Of a stretch of DNA of 64,000 nucleotides, positions 55,269 to 64,000 are shown in pieces. Location: the NCBI RefSeq assembly GCF_033473495.1, contig NC_088939.1, positions 2,852,001-2,916,000 of the forward strand, read 5' to 3'. This DNA comes from Cercospora beticola (taxonomy: Eukaryota > Ascomycota > Dothideomycetes > Mycosphaerellales > Mycosphaerellaceae). The notes under the pieces are model-generated. The model was not told where the DNA came from and searched no databases. It worked only from the letters and a program-made list of their open reading frames with translations. A program made the translations under genes and the position numbers. The stretch's first letter is position 1, and every line of letters starts with the position of its first letter.

Positions 55269-56316
55269 CTACAGATTCGGCTTAAACTTATACCCCTTCT
55301 GCACAGGTCGATTCCCCGTCGCCACAGGATCCCACCACGGCCAAGCAGCAGGCGCATCATTCTGCATCGTACCCGTGAAATTCGTCGGCCGCTTCTCCAA
55401 GAAGGCTCGTACACCTTCTTTGTTATCTTTGCTCGTGAATAATTCGTAGACGATACGGCTGTCCAAGAGGTGTGTGGCTTCCGGTGTGCTTGGGCCGCGG
55501 TACATGAGTTCTTTGATTAGGTGCAGACTGACGCCGGAGCAGTTTGCTACGATTTCGGAGGCGAGTTGGAGGGCGCGGGGGAGGACTGCGTCGGGGGTTG
55601 GGAGGGTTTCGGTGAAGAGGGAGTCGAGGAGGGGGTGGGAGGCGGGGTAGACGGAGCCGGTTGTGCAGAGGTGGAGGGCTTTGGAGGTGCTGTTACAGGT
55701 ATCTTGTCAGTACTGTTTCATGTATCAACAACGCAGTAGGTGAAAGGTGGACTCACCCAATCAACTTTGGCAACCAGAAACTGCTCGCTGCCTCCATCAC
55801 CAGTCCTCTTCGGGCGAACACAAATCCAATCTTGGCGTCCTTGTAGGCGATTCGGATGTTCATTGGCAGTGTCATCGTAATGCCTACGCCCACTGCAGCG
55901 CCTTGTACAGCTGCAATAGTTGGTTTCCGACACCTGTTGATGGCCATGGTCACTCGACCTCCTCCATCTCGGTGATCCCGTACTGCTTCTTCACCTCCTA
56001 CAAATCCGGTATCCAAGTCTGCGCCGGCGCAGAACATCTTGCCAGTTCCCGTCTGGACAATGCATTTTACGCGGTCGTCGATGTCGAACAGGGTGTAAGC
56101 GTGCTCGAGCTCACGCATCATGGTGGGAGTGAAGGCATTGTATTTCTTGGGGCGGTAGAGCGTGACGAGCTGGACTGGTGTGACTTCTTTGGCATTTTCG
56201 GGGACGTTTGTTACTCTGATCTCAGTGAAGCCGATGTCTGCATAGTTTCTGGGAATGGGAAGCTCGACGAGAGACGGCGATTCGACGTATTGGGAGCCCT
56301 TGCCTGAGCCGGACAT
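55269..56316 (-). CDS. enoyl-CoA hydratase/isomerase (crotonase) family protein
   Basis: Crotonases hydrate or isomerise enoyl-CoA esters in fatty-acid, amino-acid or aromatic catabolism. Exon 1 is 56316-55757 and exon 2 is 55689-55269, joined across a 67-nt intron (gtgagt...aacag), giving 326 aa. The CoA-binding and oxyanion-hole segments are present: KMFCAGADLDTG at residues 93-104 and AAVQGAAVGVGITMTLPMNI at 135-154. E175 in RGLVMEAASSFWLP sits where the catalytic acid of isomerase-type members lies. Exon 2 carries ALQLASEIVANCSGVSLHLI and EGVRAFLEKRPTNFTGT, typical of the C-terminal trimerisation helices. The C-terminus, PNL, is not a standard PTS1. It is divergent from the amidohydrolase gene, which suggests shared regulation. 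The exact substrate is unknown. Confidence 0.9.
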
Positions 56317-56901
56317 GGTGGTTGCTGTGTTGTGGTGTTTTGTGATCGTTCAAGGAAATAGCGAAAGACGGTTCTTACAACAATACTTGCGATGATCTAT
56401 AGCAAAATGGCAGTACGGTCGTCAAACAGTGCTAACCACGGCAATTGCTGCATGTGGTAGAGCTCCAAAGCTACTCGAAGCTCACGAGTCTGGCTGTATT
56501 GAGGAGGATCCGGGGCTTTGCCGAGGTTTGCTGACTGTACAGATCCTCATCACGTGTGGCCGTTGACCTTCCTGTCTGAGGCATCCGTTTGTCTCCTTGT
56601 ACTTCCCAGCAGTTCGGCTCCTCAATGCCGGCGGAGTGTTGATAAACCCTGGCACCTGCGGTATGCCAGTCACGATTGCGTCTGGATCTACGCCTAAAGG
56701 CGCACAAGCTGTGGTTTATCAGGCAAATCTGCTGTTGCTTTCGGTTCCGCTCGTTACCGAAGCTGCGAATCCACCACTGCAATGTTCGAGTTTCGAGGTT
56801 TAAGTGGCAAGCTGAGAGCCAAGTACAATATGGTCCATGCCACGCGACATAGGCGTTTTCTTTTTGAGCAGGACCCAGATTGAGATATCCGACTTTGCAA
56901 G
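56317..56901. promoter_or_regulatory. shared divergent promoter of crotonase and amidohydrolase genes
   Basis: These 585 bp separate two divergent start codons. ORFs within it (for example 56471-56782 minus) are short and unfamiliar. I do not see an unmistakable TATA box or long palindrome; the segment just before 56902 (gagatatccgactttgcaag) is the leader of the decarboxylase-like gene. Confidence 0.5.
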
Positions 56902-57927
56902 ATGGTGCCTCCGCTAATCGCCCTGGAGGAGCACTTCCTCTCGACTGCTGTTCTCGATGCGTTTGACGATCAGTATTCGGAGCAGTTCAAGGCCATACCT
57001 GGAGTCAAGGAGAAGCTCACCGACATCGATGGCCTTCGGCTGGATGAGATGGAAAAAGGTGGCATCACATTTCAGGTCATCTCACATGCCTGCGCTCCTG
57101 GAGGCCCCAGTCCGGAGATGTGCAGGGAAGGCAACGATCAGCTGGCAGGCGCAGTGAGAAAACATCCAAACCGGTTCGCGGGCTTTGCAGTACTGCCCGT
57201 GGGCAACCCAGAGGAGTCAGCAGTTGAGCTCGAGCGATGTGTCAAGGACCTGGGCTTTCCTGGCGCCATGATTGACAATCATGTGAATGGAAAGTACTTT
57301 GACGGCGACGAGTACGATGTGATGTGGCAAAAGGCAGAGGAGCTGGACGTGGCCATCTATCTGCATCCTACGTGGCCTGCCGACAACATGATGCATTCGT
57401 ACACCGGAAACTTCTCAGAGGGCGCAAGCCGGAGTATGGGCGCATCTGGATGGGGTTGGCACTCGGAAACGGGGCTGCACATTCTCAGACTGTACGCTGC
57501 TGGGCTCTTCGACAAGTTTCCCAGACTCAAGATCATTATTGGGCATTTCGGTGAAATGCTTCCGTTCATGCTGCAACGTGTGTCGAATCTCAGCAGCCGG
57601 TGGGGTGACCAGAAGCGGAAGCTGCTCCAGGTTTGGGACGAGAACATCTGGATCACGACATCTGGAGTCTGGAGTCTAGATCCGCTGAAGTGCATCCTCG
57701 GAAATACGAGAATTGACCACGTCCTATTCAGCGTGGACTATCCGTTTGAGAAGAATGAGAATGGCCGCAAATGGATGCAGGAGCTGGAACAGAGTGGTTT
57801 GGTGAATGGAGAGGAGCTCGAAATGATCGCCTACAAGAACTCTGCCAAACTGCTGAAGATCGAGCTGCCGCAGGCGACCAATGGGGCCAACGGCACGAAC
57901 GGCATCAATGGGATGAACGGCCACTGA
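56902..57927 (+). CDS. amidohydrolase-family decarboxylase (2,3-dihydroxybenzoate / gamma-resorcylate decarboxylase-like)
   Basis: Members of this amidohydrolase-2 group are metal-dependent non-oxidative decarboxylases of hydroxybenzoates or of aminocarboxymuconate semialdehyde. The 341-aa product has the metal ligands in family order: E9-x-H11 in ALEEHF, H155 in IYLHPTWP, H215 in IIGHFGEMLPFM and D279 in FSVDYPFE. The segments NRFAGFAVLPVGNPEESAVE and HILRLYAAGLFDKFPRLKII are typical. The length matches the family (325-340 aa). It ends in an unusual Asn-Gly repeat (NGANGTNGINGMNGH). No intron is needed. It is divergent from the crotonase gene. The substrate is not fixed by sequence alone. 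Confidence 0.88.
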   Translation: MVPPLIALEEHFLSTAVLDAFDDQYSEQFKAIPGVKEKLTDIDGLRLDEMEKGGITFQVISHACAPGGPSPEMCREGNDQLAGAVRKHPNRFAGFAVLPVGNPEESAVELERCVKDLGFPGAMIDNHVNGKYFDGDEYDVMWQKAEELDVAIYLHPTWPADNMMHSYTGNFSEGASRSMGASGWGWHSETGLHILRLYAAGLFDKFPRLKIIIGHFGEMLPFMLQRVSNLSSRWGDQKRKLLQVWDENIWITTSGVWSLDPLKCILGNTRIDHVLFSVDYPFEKNENGRKWMQELEQSGLVNGEELEMIAYKNSAKLLKIELPQATNGANGTNGINGMNGH

Positions 57928-58945
57928 TTGCACGGCGGGTTCCGCGATGCTTCGCGCGTGCCGTCTTACCAGCGCGGCGCGGTGTGACGGACAGAGTCGG
58001 ATGCATGGTGGCGAGGGGTACAGCAGAATTTCAGCACACAAAGACTGTGGTAATAGCATCTGATATAGATTGACGATGAGACGAGTGACGAGTAATGAAT
58101 AATATGAGGTTCTTGTTGGATTCTTTGGCAACGAGACAGCTTGCAAAGATATATGCCACCGAGCATAGCCGTCTTGCAGGGATGCAGCGGTACCTGCCTT
58201 AGCTTCCCATCGCTTGCATGAGAACAACCAACCTCTTTCCTCTTTACAGCAGCCACACCAACCTGCATGTCTGCCTATTATCCTGTGCATCTGCAAGCAA
58301 TTTTGTGAACTACTTCTCTTGCATACCGGTTGCCTCGATGAATCCTCCAAGCTGCACCCACGAGGTGGCAAGAATCAGAGTTGCTTGGCGGTCGAGGGGC
58401 GTCGCGTACCAACCCGATCACTATCACGACCAGCGGATCATCCTCCATCAAGGCTAGGGCGCGGCATCCGCTTGGTCTGTGAAACAGCTTTGCCCTTGCA
58501 TCCGCATCCGCGACAAGCCACGATCCCCTCAACACGGCGTCGCCCTTGACTCAAAGGAGCGACTGAAATGTCGGTCCCGTGACTTCGCGTGAGTATCGGG
58601 TTTCCGCCCGCCCAATTAGCAGCAACCTCCTCTGCAACCACTTTACGCGGACCAGTCACGTCGACTCGTGACCCTGCTGCGTATTTTGCTTGACTTTCCG
58701 CCCGTCGCATCGCACGCCAGGGCGGCCGTGTTGCATAGCAGGCAAACCGACGCCAGCCTGGCCTCGTTTCCGCCGCCGTTTGGCCCTGATGCGGGCTGTG
58801 TTGCCTAAGCAGCACCGGGCGCAGGAAGTATAAGTACCCACCCTCTCCTCCACCTCCCACGCCCCGTCCTGGGTGCTTGCTCTTTCATACTAAGGCATCT
58901 GTGTTGCCTTGCCTTGCCAAACTCATCTACTAACGAACAGCCAAT
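57928..58945. other. intergenic region before the BTB gene
   Basis: About 1 kb without a supported gene. Overlapping minus-strand ORFs (57724-58371, 58438-58860) have no features. The distal part holds the BTB promoter with its TATA-like site and a CT-rich run (58838-58862). Confidence 0.5.
58829..58834 (+). promoter_or_regulatory. TATA-like box of the BTB gene
   Basis: TATAAG within gaagtataagtaccc lies 112-117 nt before the start codon and is followed by a CT-rich initiator-like run at 58838-58862. Confidence 0.5.
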
Positions 58946-59946
58946 ATGTTTTCCGTGAGCAAGAGAGACAAGTCGTACAGAGACAGCTTTTCGCATCGAG
59001 CTGGAAAATCGATGAGCAGTAAGAGGCAAAAGTCGTTCAAAGAATATGGCACATCGAAACGCATCAGCACGATACAACCAGTCGTACAACAGCCGTCTGC
59101 GCAATCGTCACCGAGAAGTGCCAGCTCTCCCACATCACCGTAGGTCATTCTTTACAGGCAATCTATTCCTAGCTTACACCGTGCAGAAATCTCAACTCCG
59201 CCATCGTCACCATCGCCATCGGATCAGAACAGAGACTATTTGCTGCTCACGAGGATGTCCTGTCGAAGTCCCCTGCGTTCGCCCAACAGATTCGCAAACA
59301 ATTCTTCGAATCAAACGGCAAGCGTATCGATATACCAAACGAACTCCCCGAGGTCTTTTCAGCAATACTAGAGTACTTATACAAAGGCGACTACACACCC
59401 AAGCTTGAGTACGACAAGAAACATCAGAGCTGGTTTCTTGATGATGGAGATGCCGCGAACGGGATGACAGAGAGCACGGTCCGCACATCTGACAATCATG
59501 TCGTCCTCAAAGACACTGTTATCTACGTAAGCCTGTTCTCATGTTGCGCTTCACCATCGTGGCCATACTAAGATCGTACAGTGCTCGGCAGCTCGTTATG
59601 GCCTGGCCGACCTTCAACGACTGGCATTGAAGAAGCAAGGACTGCAATCTGGAGTGCAATGCGGCACAATCTTGTCGTCAGCTCGCTATGCCTATGCTAA
59701 CACGCCGGCATCCGATTCAAAGCTTCGAGCACATTACCTCGCCCTCATCATCCGGAGTCGCAGCACGTTCAAGCGTAGCGGCACTATGCAAATGCAAATG
59801 GAAGCAGGTGGTTCGCCACTTTTTTTCGACTTGTTCGTAGCTATGGGTAAGTCAACCGACTCAAACACTCTAGTGGCGGCTACTGACGTTCCACAGTGAA
59901 CCACCTCGACGACATTACCTCCAGCGCACGATCGCCACGCTCCTAG
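58946..59946 (+). CDS. BTB/POZ-domain protein
   Basis: BTB domains mediate dimerisation and often link substrates to Cul3 ligases. Four exons, 58946-59139, 59187-59526, 59582-59846 and 59897-59946, are separated by short introns of 47, 55 and 50 nt. The product is 282 aa. The N-terminal 64 residues are basic and Ser-rich (MFSVSKRDKSYRDSFSHRAG). The BTB fold follows from about residue 66: NLNSAIVTIAIGSEQRLFAA, HEDVLSKSPAFAQQIRKQFF and ELPEVFSAILEYLYKGDYTP. Then come CSAARYGLADLQRLALKKQG, an adjoining helix, and a short end FVAMVNHLDDITSSARSPRS. The frame is continuous through all joins. This is one of many fungal BTB proteins without assigned roles. Confidence 0.88.
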
Positions 59947-60991
59947 TCCATGGCGTGCCACTCACGCGACATCCCTCGTGCCATCATCATCTGACTTTAC
60001 CAACAAGCCTCATGACTCACAACTCTATCTCGTTACGCATCTTCTTATCATCCGGGCGGCCAATCGGCCTGGTTCACTATTCAGCATCACGACTCGCCAC
60101 ATCATTGATACCCTTCTGCATTCAACTATTCTGCAAGCATAATTACCATTTTCAGCATCAGCACGGCGTTTGGGCAAATCGACTTCGAAAACATGACACA
60201 AATATCATAAGAACTGCACCGAACACGAAGGATTCTTGTACTACTATGTCATCTTGACGACTTGTTTGAGGGGAGCGGGGGCTGGGAAGGACACCAAGAA
60301 TGTAACCCACTACTTTTCGATATCAGACTGTCAGATCTTGGGGAAGGAAAATGAAGCGCAACCCAACGCAGCGACTTGCCGACATTGATTGCTGCGGGAC
60401 TTAGATCGCTGGGCGATCGATTGTACTTGTAGGAGACTAGGCCAATAAATTGGAAATCAGAATTATGGTCATCAAACACAACGTCCATGTCTCGATCTCG
60501 AACATCTTCTTCTGAGAAGTCTGACCAAACTGTGTTGAAAGCAACGAAAAGAGGCTTCCGGTAATGTGATATATCGCTTGCATACTCTGAAGTTTTTTTC
60601 AACTGCCCATTGTTCAAGACCAATATAGCAATACGTGTAGTTACGTTAAAGCTAGCCTTGCCACATGTCTCTCAAACATATTCTCCGATCCTTGCCGATG
60701 ATCTCGACACGGGTGGGTAAAAGGTGTGGCAGCCGCAGTGACTCATGGTTGATTGAAGGATGCATGTAAGCGAAGCCTCGGGTGCATGGCGTGATAGTGT
60801 GCTCAGTGCCGAAGGAGGTGTGGGCCGGGAACTGATTGCCCCCATGTTGCTCGACATGAGGCCAAGCGAGGGCGCAATGGTACAGGCGTTGCCTTCACTT
60901 TATCGCTATGGTACCCGAAGGTGGCTGGCGATAATCATGCTCTTTGTGCCTAAGTCAGAGTACAACTGGTTGAGGTGCGGCATGGATGTTG
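59947..60991. other. convergent intergenic region between BTB and CSN12
   Basis: About 1 kb. The best ORF (60249-60623 minus) starts with TTG; its first ATG leaves under 80 codons, and I do not call it. Long plus-strand frames from 60760 are antisense to CSN12. Confidence 0.5.
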
Positions 60992-62698
60992 TCAAACGCC
61001 GGTCCCCGGAAATGCGCCGTTCTTGTTCAGGACTACCATGCGACGTTCCCGGGCGATGTATCCTTTCATCAGGTTCTAAACCAAATAGTCAGCAAGGGTC
61101 GCGCGGATCGCATCTTCTGTGTCTAATAGCAGGCAAGACTTGGCAGGTGTGGCAAAATTGCGCCTTCCGTGGCAGGCAGCAACAAGCCCTAAAGCCAGCA
61201 AATTGTATAAAACGATACAAGGCCAACATACCTTGTATATCGCATTTGCGATCAAGCACTCAACCTCATCATAATCGAAGCCTTGGTCCCCGTTGTTCAC
61301 TTCTGCTCCTGCCATCTGCAGTGCGGCAGCGAATTCGTCCGTCGACACTCTCGATCTGCGAGGTGGAGGACCCGTATCGCCCTCTTTTGGTGGATCATAA
61401 CCCCCAGCCAGGAAGACCTTCCGGAAGATGTTGCGCAAGATGACGTCTCGCCCGCGCTCCAGAGTCAAGTATATGCGCCGCTTGACAAACTCTTCTTCTC
61501 CATTCTCCAGCGCTGTGTTGAATCCGGTCAGGTCGCCTTTCCGTATCGACTCTGCGATTGGCTGGAATAGCCTTGCTAGCGATGGATACTGTGACAGCAC
61601 AGCTGATGAGGGAAGCGTGTGCGAGGTAAGCAGTTTCGTGGGAATGAGGTAAGTCAGTATGAGCTGCACATTCTTCGCCGACTTCGAGTAGCACAGATTG
61701 TATGCCGAAGAGAGATACTGCTCAGCTGCAGCGTAGTCCTCATCGACAAAGTGGATGACTCCGCAGTAGTACATGAAAGAGACCTGATGACTTTTGGGAA
61801 ACTGTGAGAGGGGCGGCATGTCACTCTGCGATTTGAGCGTCCGCAGAATATTCTTCGATAACGAGATGTGGTTGAGTTTGAAGTGGGTTTTGAAAAGAGC
61901 AGTGGCAATGAAATAGAGTGCCCACTTGCGCGAGTCCTCAAGTGGGTTGCTATACTTACCATGAGCAGTTGCTACAGCATTGGAAAGGTGCTCGTGCTTC
62001 CGCCGGGACATGGTCTCGTCTGTCTGATAAATGCCGTGACGGGGACTATTGCAGCGGAAGCACGGAATATGCAAAAGAAGGACTTACCGGTCGCCGGCAC
62101 AAAGACCAAAAATGCGGTTGATCTGACGCGCAGCATCTTCGAGCTTGTCGTTCGCGCTGTTCGGATCGAAAGCGTCTTCTTCCTGGATGCCACCAAATGC
62201 CATGCCGCTCTCGCGTTGACTTGCGGTCTTTTGGTCTGCTTTTATGGCGAACACTCGCAGATATTTGACAGCCACGTAGAGACACGGGATCGTCCATGCT
62301 CCAAGCACGCCGATAGTGTACCCTTGATACATGGTATTGACCACCTTCTTCCAGTCCTCGTAAACCTGTGCCCAGTCTGCCTCATTCGTCTGGCCGACAT
62401 TCTGCAGCTCTTCTGCTGCTAGCAAGGTACCCACGAACTTGTGGTAGGCGGAGAAGATGTCGATCCACGTGTTGATCTCCTTCTTGTCCAAATGCAGCGA
62501 CGGATTGTATTGCAGCTTATAGCGTAGGTCAGTCTGCGCGTTTGCAGCAGTTATGCCATTGCGAAAGTGGTACAGTCGTCCCTGGTCGTGCTTGGGCGGG
62601 TCAGGCGAGACGCATGTGGCCAAGAGATAGCCGTTGGGGCCTGAGGGATCCTCGTGAGCGAGCACAAAGTCCTCGAAGAGCGTGTCAATGTTGACCAT
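60992..62698 (-). CDS. CSN12: CSN12 homologue (PCI-domain protein)
   Basis: Csn12 is a PCI protein; in yeast it associates with the COP9 signalosome and, with Thp3, with mRNA splicing. Exons are 62698-62088, 61949-61232 and 61075-60992, giving 470 aa. The introns are 138 nt (gtaagt...tatag) and 156 nt (gtatgt...gtttag). The start MVNIDTLFEDFVLAHEDPSG is at an ATG after non-coding leader. The splices give NRIFGLCAGDR-NPLEDSRKWALYF and LIANAIYK-NLMKGYIARE, matching family continuity. The PCI part includes ILTYLIPTKLLTSHTLPSSA and RIYLTLERGRDVILRNIFRK. The ending MVVLNKNGAFPGTGV is the conserved C-terminus. An unspliced reading (61076-62074) misplaces both ends. It is divergent from RPL20 across only 262 bp. 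Confidence 0.9.
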
Positions 62699-62960
62699 CG
62701 CTGCGATTTGCCCGAGAGGCGATGTGCGTTGTGTTTGAGGTTCCCGACATTGGAATGTGCTTGCTTGGAGGTCGAAGTGTCGATCGGCGGTCGGCGAGTC
62801 GGGGCTTGGCATCTCGAAATGGAAACCACCCACAAGTTGCGAAAAGCTCGAACTTCTTCTCTGCTGCAGGTTCACGTCGACAAGCACTAACCCAACAGGA
62901 ACAGTCACAGTGAGTTTGGCGCCACGAATGTGCGCTTCATGATATGCTAACAGCGTACAG
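62699..62960. promoter_or_regulatory. short divergent promoter CSN12 / RPL20, with possible 5'UTR intron
   Basis: 262 bp separate the start codons. The right end (62910-62960) looks like an intron: donor gtgagt, branch tgctaac, acceptor gtacag ending immediately before the RPL20 ATG. Confidence 0.5.
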
Positions 62961-63906
62961 ATGGGTAAGCACCGTCCGATCTCCTACTCGACCGCGCACG
63001 CGCACCGAGTTTTGAATGGGTGAAAGAGGAGGGAAATATGCAAAGACCTGAGCAGAATTGCAATGCGCCATGCGCACCGGGCCAAATGCTTCCTCTCATC
63101 AGCATCTGCAGTGACACAGGCGCTCAATGCGCTCTCACGCTATGTCAGATTAGTGGAAGCCAGTGGACAGCACGAGCTACGATGGTCGAGACGCATTGGA
63201 CACACCTACATTTTTCTGCTGTCAGACAGCGCTGATATTGTTACCCAACAGTTCAGTCTGCAAGCGCCGGCTACAAGGGCCTGGAGGAGTACCAGGTCAT
63301 TGGCCGCCATCTCCCCAGCGATGCCAACCCAACGCCAAAGCTCTACCGCATGCGTATCTTTGCGCCAAACGAGGTCGTCGCCAAGTCCCGTTTCTGGTAC
63401 TTCCTTGCAAAGCTTCGCAAGATCAAGAAGGCGAACGGTGAGATCGTCAGCTTGAACAAGGTGCGTGAATGGCGGAACTCAGGGACAAGTGAGGAGGGCG
63501 CGTATTAATTTTGGGGCCAGATCCACGAGAAGCACCCTCTGAAGGTCAAGAACTTCGGTATCTGGATCCGCTACGACTCGCGTTCCGGCACACACAACAT
63601 GTACAAGGAGTACCGTGAGATGTCTCGTGTCGACGCTGTCAAGTCGCTCTACCAGGACATGGCTTCCCGCCACCGTGCCCGCTTCAGGACCATCCACGTA
63701 TGTCAAGTGCTCATCCCACGCAGTGCTGTATCTAATACTCGCCACAGATCCTCAAGGTCGTTGAGGTTGAGAAGACCGACGACATCCGCCGCCCATACAT
63801 TAAGCAGCTCACCACCAAGAACCTCAAGTTCCCACTTCCTCACCGCGCACCACCGAAGCGTGGCAAGAAGGTCTTCGCTGCCACTCGCCCAAACACTTTC
63901 TACTAG
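62961..63906 (+). CDS. RPL20: 60S ribosomal protein L20 (eL20)
   Basis: This is a structural protein of the large ribosomal subunit. Exons are 62961-62964 (ATGG), 63252-63460, 63521-63697 and 63748-63906; introns are 287, 60 and 50 nt. The product is 182 aa, compared with 172-175 usual. The sequence is [100 protein letters not shown] and [18 protein letters not shown], ending NTFY. Exons 2-4 are certain. The ATG-bearing first exon is inferred from the gtaagc donor and frame, since exon 2 has no ATG before the core. A long first intron after the start codon is common in fungal ribosomal-protein genes. Confidence 0.92.
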
Positions 63907-64000
63907 GCGTTTCGCGGATATTGTGCATTTGCTGGGACAGACTGCGACTGCCTGGTTGGGCGGTCTTGTGGCGTTGCTACGCAGGAGTAGCTAGCGTATG

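Noticed and set aside
60249..60623. 124-codon minus-strand open frame
   Set aside because: It starts with TTG; the first ATG leaves under 80 codons and there is no domain or splice context.
60760..61443. 227-codon plus-strand ORF
   Set aside because: It is antisense to the 3' exons and intron of CSN12, whose splice model is well supported.
61076..62074. Long unspliced CSN12 frame beginning at 62074
   Set aside because: Its first residues come from intron 1 and its end from intron 2; the spliced model restores the conserved family sequence at both junctions.

Overview
The window is a gene-dense stretch of nuclear DNA from a filamentous ascomycete. Genes sit on both strands and are interrupted by short spliceosomal introns (mostly 47-105 nt, GT...AG, with CTAAC- or CTGAC-like branch sites). 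Several families are fungal-specific: Gwt1, Ies4, Rtc3, UPF0658 Golgi proteins, and a Ync13-like MUN/C2 protein. The gene set and protein style suggest a dothideomycete, possibly of the Mycosphaerella group; that placement is inference, since no marker was compared. I found no transposon, CRISPR array, rRNA or convincing tRNA. I support 26 protein genes. Nearly all spliced models were rebuilt by hand from splice signals and reading-frame continuity, so many ends differ from simple ORFs.

Layout. 0.8-8 kb (+): GWT1 (GPI-anchor inositol acylation) and a large Munc13/Ync13-like exocytosis regulator. 8.9-14.8 kb: RPA43 (Pol I), an ER J-protein, an F-box/propeller protein whose F-box lies in a 43-nt first exon, and IES4 (INO80). 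15.8-31 kb: VID30/GID1 (GID ubiquitin ligase), then a run of minus-strand genes: a DUF2237 protein, a sterol-glucosyltransferase-like protein with ubiquitin-interacting and PPxY motifs, an unrecognised protein with one UIM-like helix, RTC3 (SBDS-like) and a RhoGEF. 32-44 kb: a small secreted protein that looks like a lytic-transglycosylase/lysozyme-fold enzyme, a UPF0658 Golgi membrane protein, mitochondrial lysyl-tRNA synthetase, an unknown acidic protein and a long J-domain protein. 46-55 kb (+): a secreted GH16 glucanase with an odd acidic/His-rich tail, and three unrecognised proteins, one with a long coiled coil. 55-64 kb: a divergent enoyl-CoA-hydratase-like / amidohydrolase-decarboxylase pair, a BTB/POZ protein, CSN12 and RPL20.

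Most genes are unrelated housekeeping functions; there is no secondary-metabolite cluster. Recurrent themes are protein turnover (F-box, GID1, UIM proteins, CSN12, BTB), secretion and the cell surface (GWT1, MUN/C2, UPF0658, GH16, RhoGEF) and ribosome/translation (RPA43, RTC3, MSK1, RPL20). The most interesting items are the secreted SLT-like protein with its own TATA promoter and an upstream palindrome, the ubiquitin-linked glycosyltransferase, the divergent catabolic pair, and several splicing oddities (a stop-free 3n intron, a possible 4-nt start-codon exon in RPL20, nested splice signals in CSN12).
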